A stretch of 64,000 nucleotides of DNA from Pseudomonas peli (lineage in GTDB: Bacteria > Pseudomonadota > Gammaproteobacteria > Pseudomonadales > Pseudomonadaceae). The translations under genes and the position numbers were made by a program. This document shows, piece after piece, positions 17,487 through 27,014 of the stretch (its first letter is position 1; the number at the start of each line of letters is the position of its first letter). The stretch spans positions 248,001 to 312,000 of the forward strand of contig NZ_FMTL01000003.1 of the NCBI RefSeq assembly GCF_900099645.1, in the 5' to 3' direction. The notes beneath the pieces are model-generated. The model was not told the origin of the DNA. It searched no databases and was given only the letters and a program-made list of their open reading frames with translations.

Positions 17487-18569
17487 ATGAAAATAAAAAG
17501 CGCTTTATCAGAAAAACAACCACCACTGGTCGATGACTTCTTCGTGCCCGAGCTTTGCCAGCCAGAAGCCCTGCTGAGCATGGTGCTGTTGGCCGAGTTG
17601 CTCGTGCTGGTGCTGGTGTTGTCCGAGCCGATGCTCCCGGGTTTCGATTGGGTGCGCCTGGCGCTGACGTCGCTGTTTGTGCAGTGGATTGTGCTGCTCT
17701 CGGCCGCCGTGCTGTGCCGTTTGCGTCCGCTGATGGCGCGCATGCCGGCAGCCACAGCCGGCGCCTTGTGCTGCGCTATTGTGGTCACCCTGAGTCTGAT
17801 CTGTACTGCCGTGGCGGACTATTACGAGCTGGGCGGGCCGCTGCCGCGTGCCGGTGAGGTCAATCTGTATCTGCGCCATGCCTTGATCAGCCTGATCATG
17901 TCGGCGTTGCTGCTGCGCTATTTCTACCTGCAGAGCCAGTGGCGCAAGCAGGAGCAGGCCGAGCTGCGCGCGCGCATCGAATCGTTGCAGGCGCGGATTC
18001 GCCCGCACTTTCTGTTCAACAGCCTGAACAGCATCGCCAGCCTGGTAGTGGTCGACCCGTACAAGGCCGAGCAGGCGGTACTCGATCTCTCCGACCTGTT
18101 CCGCGCCAGCCTGGCCAAGCCCGGCAGTCTGGTGCCCTGGCGTGAAGAGCTGGAGCTAGCGCAACGATATTTATCGATTGAGCGCTATCGGCTCGGCGAG
18201 CGTCTACAGTTGCAGTGGGAGATTGTTGATGTGCCGGACGATCTGCCCATTCCACAACTGACGTTGCAGCCTTTACTGGAAAACGCCTTGATCTACGGCA
18301 TTCAGCCGCGCATTGAGGGCGGTCTGGTGCGGGTCGAAGCAAGTTATCACGATGGGGTATTCCAGCTGTGCGTGAGCAATCCATACGAACAAATAGGCGA
18401 GGAGCCGCCGTCGCGCGGTACCCATCAGGCGCTGACCAATATCGATGCGCGGCTGGTGGCACTTTTCGGGCCGCGGGCCAGTCTCAGCGTAGAGCGCCGT
18501 GACGGACGCCACTTCACTTGTCTACGCTATCCTTGTGCGAGACCCAAGCAGGAAGCCCGTGCATTATGA
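17487..18569 (+). CDS. algZ: Sensor histidine kinase AlgZ (FimS)
   Basis: A 360-residue LytS-type membrane kinase. Several hydrophobic segments (about 28-50, 57-78, 90-112 and 130-148) are followed by a His_kinase domain with H174 in RIRPHFLFNSLNSIA and a HATPase region (LQPLLENALIYGIQP). Canonical G1/G2 boxes are weak, as known for this family. It partners AlgR in control of alginate, type IV pili and virulence in P. aeruginosa. The stop overlaps the algR start by 4 bp (ATGA). The signal sensed is unknown. Confidence 0.94.
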   Translation: MKIKSALSEKQPPLVDDFFVPELCQPEALLSMVLLAELLVLVLVLSEPMLPGFDWVRLALTSLFVQWIVLLSAAVLCRLRPLMARMPAATAGALCCAIVVTLSLICTAVADYYELGGPLPRAGEVNLYLRHALISLIMSALLLRYFYLQSQWRKQEQAELRARIESLQARIRPHFLFNSLNSIASLVVVDPYKAEQAVLDLSDLFRASLAKPGSLVPWREELELAQRYLSIERYRLGERLQLQWEIVDVPDDLPIPQLTLQPLLENALIYGIQPRIEGGLVRVEASYHDGVFQLCVSNPYEQIGEEPPSRGTHQALTNIDARLVALFGPRASLSVERRDGRHFTCLRYPCARPKQEARAL

Positions 18570-19312
18570 ATGTCCTGATTGTCGATGATGAACCCCTGGC
18601 CCGAGAGCGCCTAAGCCGCATGGTGGGCGAACTCGATGGCTATCGCGTGCTTGAACCCGCAGCCAGCAACGGCGAGGAGGCCCTGAGCCTGATCGACAGC
18701 CTGAGGCCGGATGTGGTGTTGCTGGATATCCGCATGCCGGGCCTTGATGGCTTGCAGGTGGCAGCAAGGCTGTGTGAGCGCGAGGCGCCGCCAGCCGTGA
18801 TTTTCTGTACCGCTCATGATGAATTTGCCCTGGAAGCTTTTCAGGTCAGCGCCGTGGGCTATCTGGTCAAACCTGTGCGCGCCGAAAGCCTCAGTGAGGC
18901 GCTGAAGAAGGCCGAGCGGCCCAACCGTGTGCAACTCGCCGCCCTGACCCGTCCTGCCGTGGACAGCGGTGGCGGCCCGCGCAGCCATATCAGTGCACGC
19001 ACCCGCAAAGGCATCGAGCTGATTCCGCTGGATCAGGTGATCTACTTTATTGCCGACCACAAATACGTAACCCTGCGTCATGCGGGCGGCGAAGTACTGC
19101 TGGATGAGCCGCTGAAAGCCTTGGAAGACGAGTTTGGTGATCGCTTTGTGCGCATTCACCGCAATGCGCTGGTGGCTCGTGAGCGCATTGAACGTCTGCA
19201 ACGCACGCCGCTTGGGCATTTCCAGCTGTTCCTCAAGGGTATGAATGAGGAAGCGCTGATTGTCAGCCGCCGGCACGTGGCTGGGGTGCGTAAGCTGATG
19301 CACAACCTCTGA
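18566..19312 (+). CDS. algR: Response regulator AlgR (LytTR family)
   Basis: A 248-residue regulator with an N-terminal receiver domain (acidic D7/D8, phosphorylation site D54 in VVLLDIRMPG) and a C-terminal LytTR DNA-binding domain (about 140-245). The ATG at 18566 gives the MNVLIVDDEPLARERL start and overlaps algZ. A longer frame into algZ is a reading artefact. AlgR activates algD, fimU-pilE-type pilin genes and others in P. aeruginosa. It lies just upstream of hemC, as in other pseudomonads. Confidence 0.95.
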   Translation: MNVLIVDDEPLARERLSRMVGELDGYRVLEPAASNGEEALSLIDSLRPDVVLLDIRMPGLDGLQVAARLCEREAPPAVIFCTAHDEFALEAFQVSAVGYLVKPVRAESLSEALKKAERPNRVQLAALTRPAVDSGGGPRSHISARTRKGIELIPLDQVIYFIADHKYVTLRHAGGEVLLDEPLKALEDEFGDRFVRIHRNALVARERIERLQRTPLGHFQLFLKGMNEEALIVSRRHVAGVRKLMHNL

Positions 19313-19404
19313 GGCTGCTCAGGCGATCCGGATGACTCCGGGTCGCAGGCCTGATCTGGGCCAGCCTGTTATTATCCCCGGCAGTTCGTTTTCTGGAATT
19401 GCCC

Positions 19405-20343
19405 ATGTCTCGCGAAATCCGCATTGCCACCCGTAAAAGTGCCCTGGCCCTGTGGCAGGCCGAACACGTCAAAGCCCGCCTGGAACAGGCGCACCCTGGC
19501 CTCAAGGTCAGCCTGGTGCCCATGGTCAGCCGTGGCGACAAGCTGCTCGACGCGCCGCTGGCGAAAATCGGTGGCAAGGGCCTATTCGTCAAAGAGCTGG
19601 AAACCGCGATGCTGGAGAACCAGGCCGACATCGCCGTGCATTCGATGAAGGATGTGCCCATGGACTTCCCCGAAGGCCTGGGCCTTTACTGCATCTGCGA
19701 GCGGGAAGATCCGCGCGATGCCTTCGTGTCCAACACCTATGCCAGCCTCGATGCCTTGCCCGCAGGCAGCGTGGTCGGCACCTCCAGTCTGCGCCGTCAG
19801 GCCCAGCTGCTGGCGCGCCGTCCGGATCTGAAAATCCAGTTTCTGCGTGGCAACGTCAACACCCGTCTGGCCAAGCTGGATGCCGGTGAGTACGACGCCA
19901 TTATCCTGGCCGCAGCCGGACTGATTCGCCTGGGGTTCGAAGCGCGCATCCGTTCCTCGATTAGCGCTGAAGACAGCTTGCCAGCGGGTGGTCAGGGCGC
20001 GGTAGGTATCGAATGCCGCACGGCCGACAGCGAGATCCATGCCCTGCTGGCGCCTCTGCATCACCGCGATACCGCGCTGCGGGTGACCGCCGAGCGCGCC
20101 TTGAACAAGCACCTGAATGGCGGCTGCCAAGTGCCAATCGCCTGTTACGCAGTGCTGGAAGGCGAGCAGCTGTGGCTGCGCGGCCTGGTCGGTCAGCCGG
20201 ATGGCGGTTTACTGCTGCGGGCAGAAAACCGTGCCCCGCTAGCGCAAGCCGAACAGCTGGGTGTACAGGTGGCTGAAGCCTTGCTGGCCCAGGGTGCTGC
20301 GGCCATTCTGCAAGCTGTTTACGGCGAGGCCGCTGCCGAGTGA
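19405..20343 (+). CDS. hemC: Porphobilinogen deaminase HemC
   Basis: A 312-residue hydroxymethylbilane synthase that joins four porphobilinogens into the linear tetrapyrrole. C241 in [12 protein letters not shown] binds the dipyrromethane cofactor; the catalytic aspartate is in HSMKDVP, and [10 protein letters not shown] lines the active site. The ATG at 19405 is preferred over a TTG two codons upstream. Its TGA overlaps the hemD GTG start, making a tight hemC-hemDX-hemY operon. Confidence 0.96.
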   Translation: MSREIRIATRKSALALWQAEHVKARLEQAHPGLKVSLVPMVSRGDKLLDAPLAKIGGKGLFVKELETAMLENQADIAVHSMKDVPMDFPEGLGLYCICEREDPRDAFVSNTYASLDALPAGSVVGTSSLRRQAQLLARRPDLKIQFLRGNVNTRLAKLDAGEYDAIILAAAGLIRLGFEARIRSSISAEDSLPAGGQGAVGIECRTADSEIHALLAPLHHRDTALRVTAERALNKHLNGGCQVPIACYAVLEGEQLWLRGLVGQPDGGLLLRAENRAPLAQAEQLGVQVAEALLAQGAAAILQAVYGEAAAE

Positions 20344-22334
20344 CGGGCTGGCGTGTGCTGCTGACGCGACCGGCCCAGGAATCGGCTGCGCTGGCGGCTA
20401 CCTTGGCCGAGCAGGGCATCTACAGCAGCAGCTTGCCGTTGTTGGCCATCGAGGCGCTGAGCGAGAGTGCTGAACAGCGCGCCACGCTTGCCGATCTGCA
20501 GCGCTATAGCGCGGTGATCGTGGTGAGCAAGCCGGCGGCGCGGCTGGCGCTTGATCTGTTGGATCGCTACCAAACGCCAGTGTCTGCCGAGCAGCCCTGG
20601 TTCAGCGTCGGTGCAGCCACTGCGCAAATTCTCCGTGAGCGAAGCCTGCAGGTGCACTATCCAGAGCAGGCCGATGACAGCGAGGCGCTGCTCGCTTTGC
20701 CGCAACTGCAGCAGGCGTTGACGGCGACCGCCAGTCCACGGGTGTTGATCCTGCGTGGCGAGGGTGGCCGAGAGTTACTGGCCGAGCGCTTGCGCGGCCA
20801 AGGCGTGCAGGTGGACTATCTGCCACTGTATCGCCGGGTGCTGCCGGATTACCCGCCGGCTGCGCTCGCCGAACGCATTCAGGCTGAACGCCTGAACGCG
20901 CTGGTGGTCAGCAGTGGACAGGGCTTTGTGCATTTGCGCGAGCTTGCCGCTGAAGCTTGGGCTGAGCTGGCCCAGCTGCCCTTGTTTGTACCCAGCCCGC
21001 GAGTGGCCGAAATAGCCCGTGCGGCAGGTGCACAATTTGTTGTGGACTGCCGCGGCGCGAGTGCCGCGGCGTTGCTGGCAGCCTTGCAGGCGCAACCTGC
21101 CCCGATCTCTGACGCAAAGGATGGATACGTGAGCGAAGCAACTACTCCGAAAGAGCAAGCCCCGCAGGATCATGATGTGAACCAACAGCCGTCCGAGCCT
21201 TTGCAGGCTGCGGCGAAACCCGTTACACCCGCAGCGGTTGCGGGCAAACCCGCTTCGCGTGGCAACGGCCTGGCACTGTTGGCTTTACTGGTTGCGGCGG
21301 CCGGTGCCGGTGCAGGCGGTTGGGGGCTTTGGCAGTTGCAGGCGCTGGACGCTCGCGAGCAACAACAGCAAGGCCAGTTGCAGGACGCGCGTAGTGAAGC
21401 GCAAAGCCTGGCGCAGACGAGTAAGCAATTAGAGGCTCGCCTCGATCAGCTGCCCAGTGTCGAGGAGCTGGAAACCCGTCGCCGCCTGCTGGCACAGCTG
21501 CAGGGCGATCAGCAGCTACTGAACCAGCGCCTGGAAACCGTGCTGGGTGCCAGCCGGCAGGATTGGCGCCTGGCCGAGGCCGAGCATCTGCTGCGTCTGG
21601 CCAGCCTGCGCCTGTCCGCGTTGCAGGACATCAACAGCGCCACCGCGCTGGTGCAGGCTGCCAATGAAATCCTCCACGAACAGGATGATCCCGCCGCATT
21701 TGCTGCTCGCGAGCAATTAGCCAAGAGCCTGCAAGCGTTGCGCTCGACCGCCAACCCAGACCGTACCGGGCTGTTTCTGCAACTGGGCGCTCTGCGCGAT
21801 CAGGTGGCACAACTCAATGCCCTAGCCCCGAGTTTCAGCGGTGAGGGCGGTGTGCTCAGCGAGCTGGCTGACGAAGGTGTCATGGAGCCGCAATGGTGGC
21901 AGCGCGGCCTGCAGACCTTGTCGGAATACTTCCGTATCGATTTCAACGCCGACCGTAATATCCGCCCTGTGCTCGCCGGGCAGAGCCTGACCCAGGTGCG
22001 TCTGGCCCTTAGTCTGGCGCTGGAGCAGGCGCAGTGGGGCGCACTGCACGGTCAGACGGCGGTGTACCAGCAAGCCCTGCAGCAGGCGCGTGAGGTGCTG
22101 GACGCGCACTTCGATGTGGACAACCCCAACAGCCGCGCCCTGCGTGCGCGCATTGATGAATTAGCCGAGCGCCCGATTGCAGTGACGCCGCCGGACCTCA
22201 GCCAGACGCTGAATGCCGTGCAAGCCTATCTCCAGGCCAAGCAGGCCGCGCGCAGTCAGCCGCAGGTCGAAGCTGAGCCCGCCGCTGCAGCCACCGATGA
22301 TGTTGAGGCGCAACTGCAGGAGGCGCTGCAATGA
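20340..22334 (+). CDS. hemD: Fused uroporphyrinogen-III synthase HemD / membrane protein HemX
   Basis: A 664-residue open frame with two parts. Residues 1 to about 255 are uroporphyrinogen-III synthase ([21 protein letters not shown]), which cyclises hydroxymethylbilane. Residues 264-664 are HemX: a polar linker, one transmembrane segment (about 310-332), then a long coiled-coil periplasmic domain. In many pseudomonads these are two genes; here no stop separates them. The codon where HemX would normally begin, GTG at 21129, is in frame and has AAAGG at 21116-21120, 8 nt upstream, so separate HemX may also be made. Start is GTG overlapping hemC; the end overlaps hemY by 4 bp. Confidence 0.93.
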   Translation: MTGWRVLLTRPAQESAALAATLAEQGIYSSSLPLLAIEALSESAEQRATLADLQRYSAVIVVSKPAARLALDLLDRYQTPVSAEQPWFSVGAATAQILRERSLQVHYPEQADDSEALLALPQLQQALTATASPRVLILRGEGGRELLAERLRGQGVQVDYLPLYRRVLPDYPPAALAERIQAERLNALVVSSGQGFVHLRELAAEAWAELAQLPLFVPSPRVAEIARAAGAQFVVDCRGASAAALLAALQAQPAPISDAKDGYVSEATTPKEQAPQDHDVNQQPSEPLQAAAKPVTPAAVAGKPASRGNGLALLALLVAAAGAGAGGWGLWQLQALDAREQQQQGQLQDARSEAQSLAQTSKQLEARLDQLPSVEELETRRRLLAQLQGDQQLLNQRLETVLGASRQDWRLAEAEHLLRLASLRLSALQDINSATALVQAANEILHEQDDPAAFAAREQLAKSLQALRSTANPDRTGLFLQLGALRDQVAQLNALAPSFSGEGGVLSELADEGVMEPQWWQRGLQTLSEYFRIDFNADRNIRPVLAGQSLTQVRLALSLALEQAQWGALHGQTAVYQQALQQAREVLDAHFDVDNPNSRALRARIDELAERPIAVTPPDLSQTLNAVQAYLQAKQAARSQPQVEAEPAAAATDDVEAQLQEALQ

Positions 22335-23581
22335 AGCGCTTCTATTGGTTGCTGTTGATCCTGGCGCTGGTTGTTGGCGTCGCCAGTCTGGTGCTGTTCG
22401 GTCTGCCGCTGGCGGAGCACAAGGGCTATGTACTGATTGCTTTCCAGGGCTTTCGATATGAGTCCAGCCTGTGGGCATTTGTCGCTCTTGCGCTGGCGCT
22501 CTGGCTGCTGGTTTATCTGCTGCGATTGAGCGTGAGGTTGCTGGTGACATCGGGGGGCCTGCTCAACCCGTGGTCACGCTTGCACAAACGTCGTCGCGTG
22601 CGGCTGGCGTCTGAGCAGGGCTTTCTCGATCTTGCCGAAGGTCGCTGGGCACGTGCTTTGCGTCATCTTAAACAGGCGGCCAACGACTCGCCGCAACCGT
22701 TGAGCTACTACCTCGGTGCCGCGCAGGCTGCGCATCAGCTGGGGCATCACAGTGACAGCGATGACTTGTTGGAGCAGGCGCTCAATCGCCAGCCGCAGGC
22801 TGAGCTGGCGATTGCGCTGCAGCACGCCGAATTACAGCTGGCGCGCGGCCAGACGGCGGATGCGCTGGACACCCTGCAGGCCATGCGCTCGCGCCATCCG
22901 CACCATCACCTAGTCTTGCGTCAGCTGCAGCAGCTGTATCTGCAGGCGGGCGATTGGTCAGCGTTGCTCGGCCTGCTGCCAGAGTTGCGCAAGGAGAAAG
23001 CCCTGGGCAATGCCGAGTTGAGCGAGCTTGAGCGTCAGGCCTGGCGTGGCCGCTTGTTGCAAGCTGCGCAGACGGCTGATGGCGAGGCGCCTGCCGCACT
23101 GCTGGCGTTGCAGCACGCATGGCAGGCCATGCCAACCGCACAGCATCAGGAGCCCGAACTGCTGGCGATTTACGCCGAGCAACTGCGTTTGTTGGGTGCG
23201 GAAGCTGAGGCTGAAGCGCTGCTGCGCCCTTACTTGAAACAGCACTACGACACCGCTCTGGTGCGCCTGTACGGCTTGCTGCGAGGCAGCGACTTGGGCA
23301 AGCAGCTGCAAACCGCCGAAGCTTGGCTGAAGCAACACCCGCAGGATGCCGGGTTGTTGCTGACGTTGGGGCGGTTGTGCCTGCACAGTCAATTATGGGG
23401 CAAGGCCAAGGATTATCTGGAAACCAGTCTGGCCTTTCAGCGTCACCCGGAAACATGTGCCGAGCTGGCTCGTCTCTTGGCGCAACTGGGTGAGCTGGAG
23501 CGCAGCAATAGCCTGTATCAGGAAGGCCTACGCTTGCTCGACGCACGTTTGTGCACGCCGGCCTTGCCCGTTGAAAACTGA
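22331..23581 (+). CDS. hemY: Heme biosynthesis-associated protein HemY
   Basis: A 416-residue inner-membrane protein with two N-terminal hydrophobic segments (about 5-25 and 42-65) followed by a HemY_N domain and TPR-like helical repeats to the end. It is the gammaproteobacterial HemY, not the protoporphyrinogen oxidase of the same name in Gram-positives. It sits in the hemCDXY operon and is thought to help late heme steps, with no known catalysis. The ATG at 22331 overlaps the preceding stop (ATGA). Confidence 0.94.
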   Translation: MKRFYWLLLILALVVGVASLVLFGLPLAEHKGYVLIAFQGFRYESSLWAFVALALALWLLVYLLRLSVRLLVTSGGLLNPWSRLHKRRRVRLASEQGFLDLAEGRWARALRHLKQAANDSPQPLSYYLGAAQAAHQLGHHSDSDDLLEQALNRQPQAELAIALQHAELQLARGQTADALDTLQAMRSRHPHHHLVLRQLQQLYLQAGDWSALLGLLPELRKEKALGNAELSELERQAWRGRLLQAAQTADGEAPAALLALQHAWQAMPTAQHQEPELLAIYAEQLRLLGAEAEAEALLRPYLKQHYDTALVRLYGLLRGSDLGKQLQTAEAWLKQHPQDAGLLLTLGRLCLHSQLWGKAKDYLETSLAFQRHPETCAELARLLAQLGELERSNSLYQEGLRLLDARLCTPALPVEN

Positions 23582-23603
23582 ATAACTGTTGCCCGAGGTG
23601 CTT

Positions 23604-24146
23604 ATGCGAACGTTGTTGATGGGGTGTCTGATGGCGCTGTTGCTAGGGTGCGCCGGCCCGCAGGTGAGTGATTACGCCAATGAGCAGCCGCGCCTGGAGC
23701 TGAGCGAGTACTTCAAGGGTGATATGCAGGCCTGGGGGATGTTCCAGAACCGCTCCGGCGAAGTGGTCAAACGTTTCCATGTAGCCATGACCGGCACCTG
23801 GGAGGGCGATGTAGGCGTGCTGGATGAGCGCTTTACCTACAGCGATGGCAGCACCGAGCGGCGCGTCTGGACCCTTAAAAAACAGGCTGACGGCAGCTGG
23901 CGTGGCACGGCAGACGATGTGGTTGGCGAGGCTGTCGGTGAGGTGGCCGGCAACGCCCTGCACTGGCGTTACAAACTGCGGCTGAAGGTCGATGATTCAA
24001 CCTATGTGGTTGATTTTGATGACTGGATGTTCCTGATGGATGGCCAGGTGATGCTCAACCGTGCACGTATGTCGAAGTGGGGCATTGATCTTGGCCAGGT
24101 CACCCTGAGCTTTTACAAGCCCGCAGTGGCGGGTAAAGCCGAATAG
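23604..24146 (+). CDS. DUF3833 family lipoprotein
   Basis: A 180-residue protein with a lipoprotein signal (MRTLLMGCLMALLLGCAGPQ; lipobox LLGC, Cys16). The DUF3833 domain follows, with the typical LSEYFKGDMQAWGMFQNRSG and a C-terminal beta-rich segment (DDWMFLMDGQVMLNRARMSKWG). The ATG at 23604 is chosen over a TTG five codons upstream because gaggtgctt precedes it and the signal peptide begins there. It lies 22 bp after hemY and may share its transcript. A lipocalin-like fold is plausible; function unknown. Confidence 0.88.
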   Translation: MRTLLMGCLMALLLGCAGPQVSDYANEQPRLELSEYFKGDMQAWGMFQNRSGEVVKRFHVAMTGTWEGDVGVLDERFTYSDGSTERRVWTLKKQADGSWRGTADDVVGEAVGEVAGNALHWRYKLRLKVDDSTYVVDFDDWMFLMDGQVMLNRARMSKWGIDLGQVTLSFYKPAVAGKAE

Positions 24147-24342
24147 TCGCCGGTTAAACGCTTGTATGAAATTTTCTCCGGCGCTACCTTGAAGGCCCAG
24201 GCCGGCGGGAATAATCTGGCTCACAGATACCGCCGGAAAGTTGCCGTTTCACGGCTGTCTTCCCAGACCTTGCACGGACTGACAAAAAACTGTCTCGATG
24301 CGGGCGTACAACACTAATAGCAATAGGGAAGTAGAGGTCATC

Positions 24343-24816
24343 ATGCTCGAGAGTTGTCAGAACGCCCAGGAACGTTGGGGTGGAGTTCACCTGCTGATCG
24401 ACCGCTGGCTGCAAGAGCGCAAGGAATTGGTGAGTGCCTACGCGGCCATCAACAGTTCGCCGCAAGCTCCGAGCGCCAACGCAGAGCCGCTGCAGCACTT
24501 CTGCGAAATCCTGGTTGACTATGTGTCCGCTGGCCATTTCGAGGTGTACGAACAGTTGACCAGCGAAGCCAAGGCCTTTGGTGACCAGCGTGGCCTCGAT
24601 CTTGCCAAGCAGATTTACCCGCGAATTGAGGTCATCACCGAAGTGGCGCTGGCGTTCAACGACCGCTGTGATAATGGCGATTGCCATGACTCGGTCTCGC
24701 TGATCGACGAGCTGAAACGCTTAGGGCAGTTGTTGCACGAGCGGTTTGAGCTGGAGGACTGCTTGATTGAAGTCCTGCACAACGCCCATCAGGAACAGGC
24801 CACGCCTGCCCTCTGA
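24343..24816 (+). CDS. algQ: Anti-sigma-70 factor AlgQ (Rsd)
   Basis: A 157-residue helical Rsd/AlgQ protein that binds the housekeeping sigma factor in stationary phase and, in P. aeruginosa, affects alginate and siderophore genes. The ATG at 24343 ([20 protein letters not shown]) matches the family start; gtagaggtc upstream provides the ribosome-binding site. The sigma-binding face around [19 protein letters not shown] is present. It lies near algP, as in P. aeruginosa. The 196-bp gap before it holds no gene I can see. Confidence 0.94.
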   Translation: MLESCQNAQERWGGVHLLIDRWLQERKELVSAYAAINSSPQAPSANAEPLQHFCEILVDYVSAGHFEVYEQLTSEAKAFGDQRGLDLAKQIYPRIEVITEVALAFNDRCDNGDCHDSVSLIDELKRLGQLLHERFELEDCLIEVLHNAHQEQATPAL

Positions 24817-24828
24817 TACGCCGGCGCG

Positions 24829-25473
24829 TTACTCCTTGGTGTCGAGCAATTCCAGCTCGAACACCAGGGGCGAGTAGGGTGGAATCAAATCCCCCGCACC
24901 TTCTTCGCCATACGCCTGCGCCGATGGAATCACCAAACGCCATTGTGCGCCGACTGGCATCTGCTGCAGTGCACTGCGCCATCCAGCGATCACGCTGTCC
25001 AAGCGAAACCACTGCGCAGTCTGACTTTCATCAAACTGGCTGCCATCCGCCAAGAAGCCGATATAGCGCACCTGAATACGATCCTTCGGGCCTGGTTTGC
25101 GGCCATTGCCGGCGCGCAGCTCCTGCATCAATACGCCATCCTGCAGTACGCGTACACCGGCCTTGGCTTTTTCCATGGCGAGAAAGCGCTGTTCGGCCGT
25201 CTTGGCTTTTTCAACGCGCTCAGGCGCGTTAGCCAGTTGCGCTTCATGCTCGGCCAGCAGGCTTTCGATGCGTTTGGCATCCACTGCCAGCGGCTCATTG
25301 CGGTAAGCCTGGCGCAGGCCATCGAGCAGCGCTTGCAGTTCCAGATCCGGTACTTCGTAGCGCAGTCGCTCGCCGAGTTTTACCCCCAAGCTGTAAGCCA
25401 GGTCGTGGGCGTGCTCGTCTGCTTGAGACAAGGGCGCGAGCAGGCAGAGCAATAACAGGGCAAAACGTGGCAT
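24829..25473 (-). CDS. FKBP-type peptidyl-prolyl cis-trans isomerase (exported)
   Basis: A 214-residue isomerase of the FkpA/Mip type. A signal peptide (1-18, cut after SQA) is followed by an N-terminal helical dimerisation domain (about 20-105) and the FKBP domain (about 120-212), with the conserved VRYIGFLADGSQFD and VIPSAQAYGEEG. The active-site pattern is fairly complete, although the usual VIKGW segment reads VIAGW. It should fold proteins in the periplasm. It is convergent with algQ and divergent from algP. Confidence 0.93.
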   Translation of the reverse strand: MPRFALLLLCLLAPLSQADEHAHDLAYSLGVKLGERLRYEVPDLELQALLDGLRQAYRNEPLAVDAKRIESLLAEHEAQLANAPERVEKAKTAEQRFLAMEKAKAGVRVLQDGVLMQELRAGNGRKPGPKDRIQVRYIGFLADGSQFDESQTAQWFRLDSVIAGWRSALQQMPVGAQWRLVIPSAQAYGEEGAGDLIPPYSPLVFELELLDTKE

Positions 25474-25585
25474 AGGGGTTCTCCGGCGAAGATGCGCCGA
25501 TTATGCCAGCCAGGTGCGGCGAGGTGGCAAGGCGGACAAAAGGAGGTCTAGTATGACGCCATCTTCATCCGCCAGGAGGCGTGTC

Positions 25586-26503
25586 ATGTCGGCAACAAAG
25601 AATGCAAAGAAGAAATCAGTGAGTACCCCGCTGCACCTGCTGCAGCAACTTTCCAGCAGCCTGCTTGAGCATCTTGAAGATGCCTGCACGCGTGCCTTGG
25701 TTGATGCCGAAAAGTTGCTCGCCAAGTTGGAAAAGCAACGCGGCAAGGCCCAGGAAAAACTGCATAAAGCCCGCAGTAAAATGCAGGATTCAGCGGTAGC
25801 CGGCAAAGCCAAGGCGCAGGCCAAAGGTAAAGAAGCCGTGGCTGAGCTGGAGCAATTGCTCGATACCCTGAAAGACCGCCAAAGTGAAACCCGTACTTAC
25901 ATCGCCAGCCTTAAGCGCGACGCACAGGAAAGCCTGAAACTCGCCCAGGGCGTTGGTAAGGTTAAAGAAGCCGTGGGCAAAGCGCTCGATAGCCGTTCCG
26001 CTAAGGCCGCAGTGGTCAAACCGGCTGCCAAGCCAGCTGCAACTAAAGCCCCGGCCAAGCCCGCTGCCAGCAAGCCAGCGGCTAAACCTGCCACTAAAGC
26101 TGCTGCGCCAGCTGCCAAGGCCCCGGCTAAAGCGCCCGCCAAACCGGCTGCCAAAGCACCGGCCAAGGCTGTCAGCCAGGCTCCCGTCGCGGCTAAGCCT
26201 GCAGCCAAGGCACCCGCCAAACCTGCGGCGAAAAAACCAGCAGCCAGCGCGGCCAAACCTGACGCTAGCAAGCCGGTGGCACAGCCTGCCAAGGCAGCGG
26301 CTAAACCTGCGGTGAAAAAGGCTCCGGCGGCTAAACCCGCCAGTAAGCCTGCGGCCAAGCCAGCTGCAAAACCTGCAGCCAAGCCGGTTGTGAAGAAAGC
26401 TGCCGCCAAGCCCGCTGCTGTCAAACCAGTGGCTGCCGAAGCGCCTGCCGCATCTGCCGCACCTGCCGGAAGCAACGGCAGCACTCCGCCCAGCGCTGTT
26501 TAA
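25586..26503 (+). CDS. algP: Histone H1-like regulator AlgP
   Basis: A 305-residue basic protein. The first ~130 residues are helical (MSATKNAKKKSVSTPLHLLQ, then coiled-coil-like charged stretches). The rest is an Ala/Lys/Pro tail of KPAA- and KAPA-type units resembling eukaryotic histone H1. AlgP (AlgR3) binds DNA non-specifically and was described as affecting algD transcription in P. aeruginosa. The ATG at 25586 follows a perfect aggagg-like site. The stop codon shares bases with the convergent TIGR02444 stop. Tail length is prone to change by slippage. Confidence 0.93.
   Translation: MSATKNAKKKSVSTPLHLLQQLSSSLLEHLEDACTRALVDAEKLLAKLEKQRGKAQEKLHKARSKMQDSAVAGKAKAQAKGKEAVAELEQLLDTLKDRQSETRTYIASLKRDAQESLKLAQGVGKVKEAVGKALDSRSAKAAVVKPAAKPAATKAPAKPAASKPAAKPATKAAAPAAKAPAKAPAKPAAKAPAKAVSQAPVAAKPAAKAPAKPAAKKPAASAAKPDASKPVAQPAKAAAKPAVKKAPAAKPASKPAAKPAAKPAAKPVVKKAAAKPAAVKPVAAEAPAASAAPAGSNGSTPPSAV
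26020..26440 (+). repeat. Degenerate KPAA-coding repeats in algP
   Basis: Tandem imperfect 12-nt units (aag-ccn-gcn-gcn and variants) encode alternating KPAA, KAPA and KPAAK motifs. The low complexity makes this part prone to replication slippage and assembly error. Confidence 0.8.
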
Positions 26504-26964
26504 GCGCTGAGGTGTGCCGCCGCGATGCGCAGCGTTTGCAGCGCATCGCGGTTGCACTGCTGGGGAGCCAGTTTTTCCAGCCAATTCAGCGGCGCGTTCG
26601 CCGCGTTGCTTGACCAGTTCTGAGTACAGGCTGTCAAGCGTTCCAACTGCTCGCGCTCTGCGGTCAGCTCCAGCTGTTTGATCTGTTCACGTAATTGCGC
26701 CAGGGCATGATCGCTCTGCGCTTGCTCGCGCCAGCTTTGGCGCAATTGGCGCAGCGGCACTACTACCTGCTGTTGCCAGGGTTGCGCGATATTGCCTAAC
26801 GCATCGCTGCGCTCGTTGGTGCAGATAATCTGCCGGCGTTCCAGCCAGGCGGCGCAAAGCAGCAGGCACACGTCCGCCCCTTGCGTTTGCAACAGCAGGC
26901 ACGCGGCCTCGACGCCAGGGCGTTGATACAGTGCTTCGGCGAATCGCCACAGGTCAGTAGGCAT
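26500..26964 (-). CDS. TIGR02444 family protein
   Basis: A 154-residue cytosolic protein of family TIGR02444: N-terminal LWRFAEALYQRPGVEAACL, the middle CAAWLERRQI, and a long charged helix (about 85-115). It is found in proteobacteria, usually next to an ABC-F ATPase gene, as here (the divergent yheS starts 50 bp away). Function unknown. Its stop overlaps the algP stop by 4 bp tail-to-tail. Confidence 0.87.
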   Translation of the reverse strand: MPTDLWRFAEALYQRPGVEAACLLLQTQGADVCLLLCAAWLERRQIICTNERSDALGNIAQPWQQQVVVPLRQLRQSWREQAQSDHALAQLREQIKQLELTAEREQLERLTACTQNWSSNAANAPLNWLEKLAPQQCNRDALQTLRIAAAHLSA

Positions 26965-27014
26965 GGTGCTTTCCGGGTTTCTCTAAAGGGACTCTGGTAG
27001 ACTCCGCCGCCATT

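Noticed and set aside
26020..26440. CRISPR-like or satellite repeat
   Set aside because: The periodicity is 12 nt with coding sense (KPAA units) and no unique spacers; it is the algP tail.
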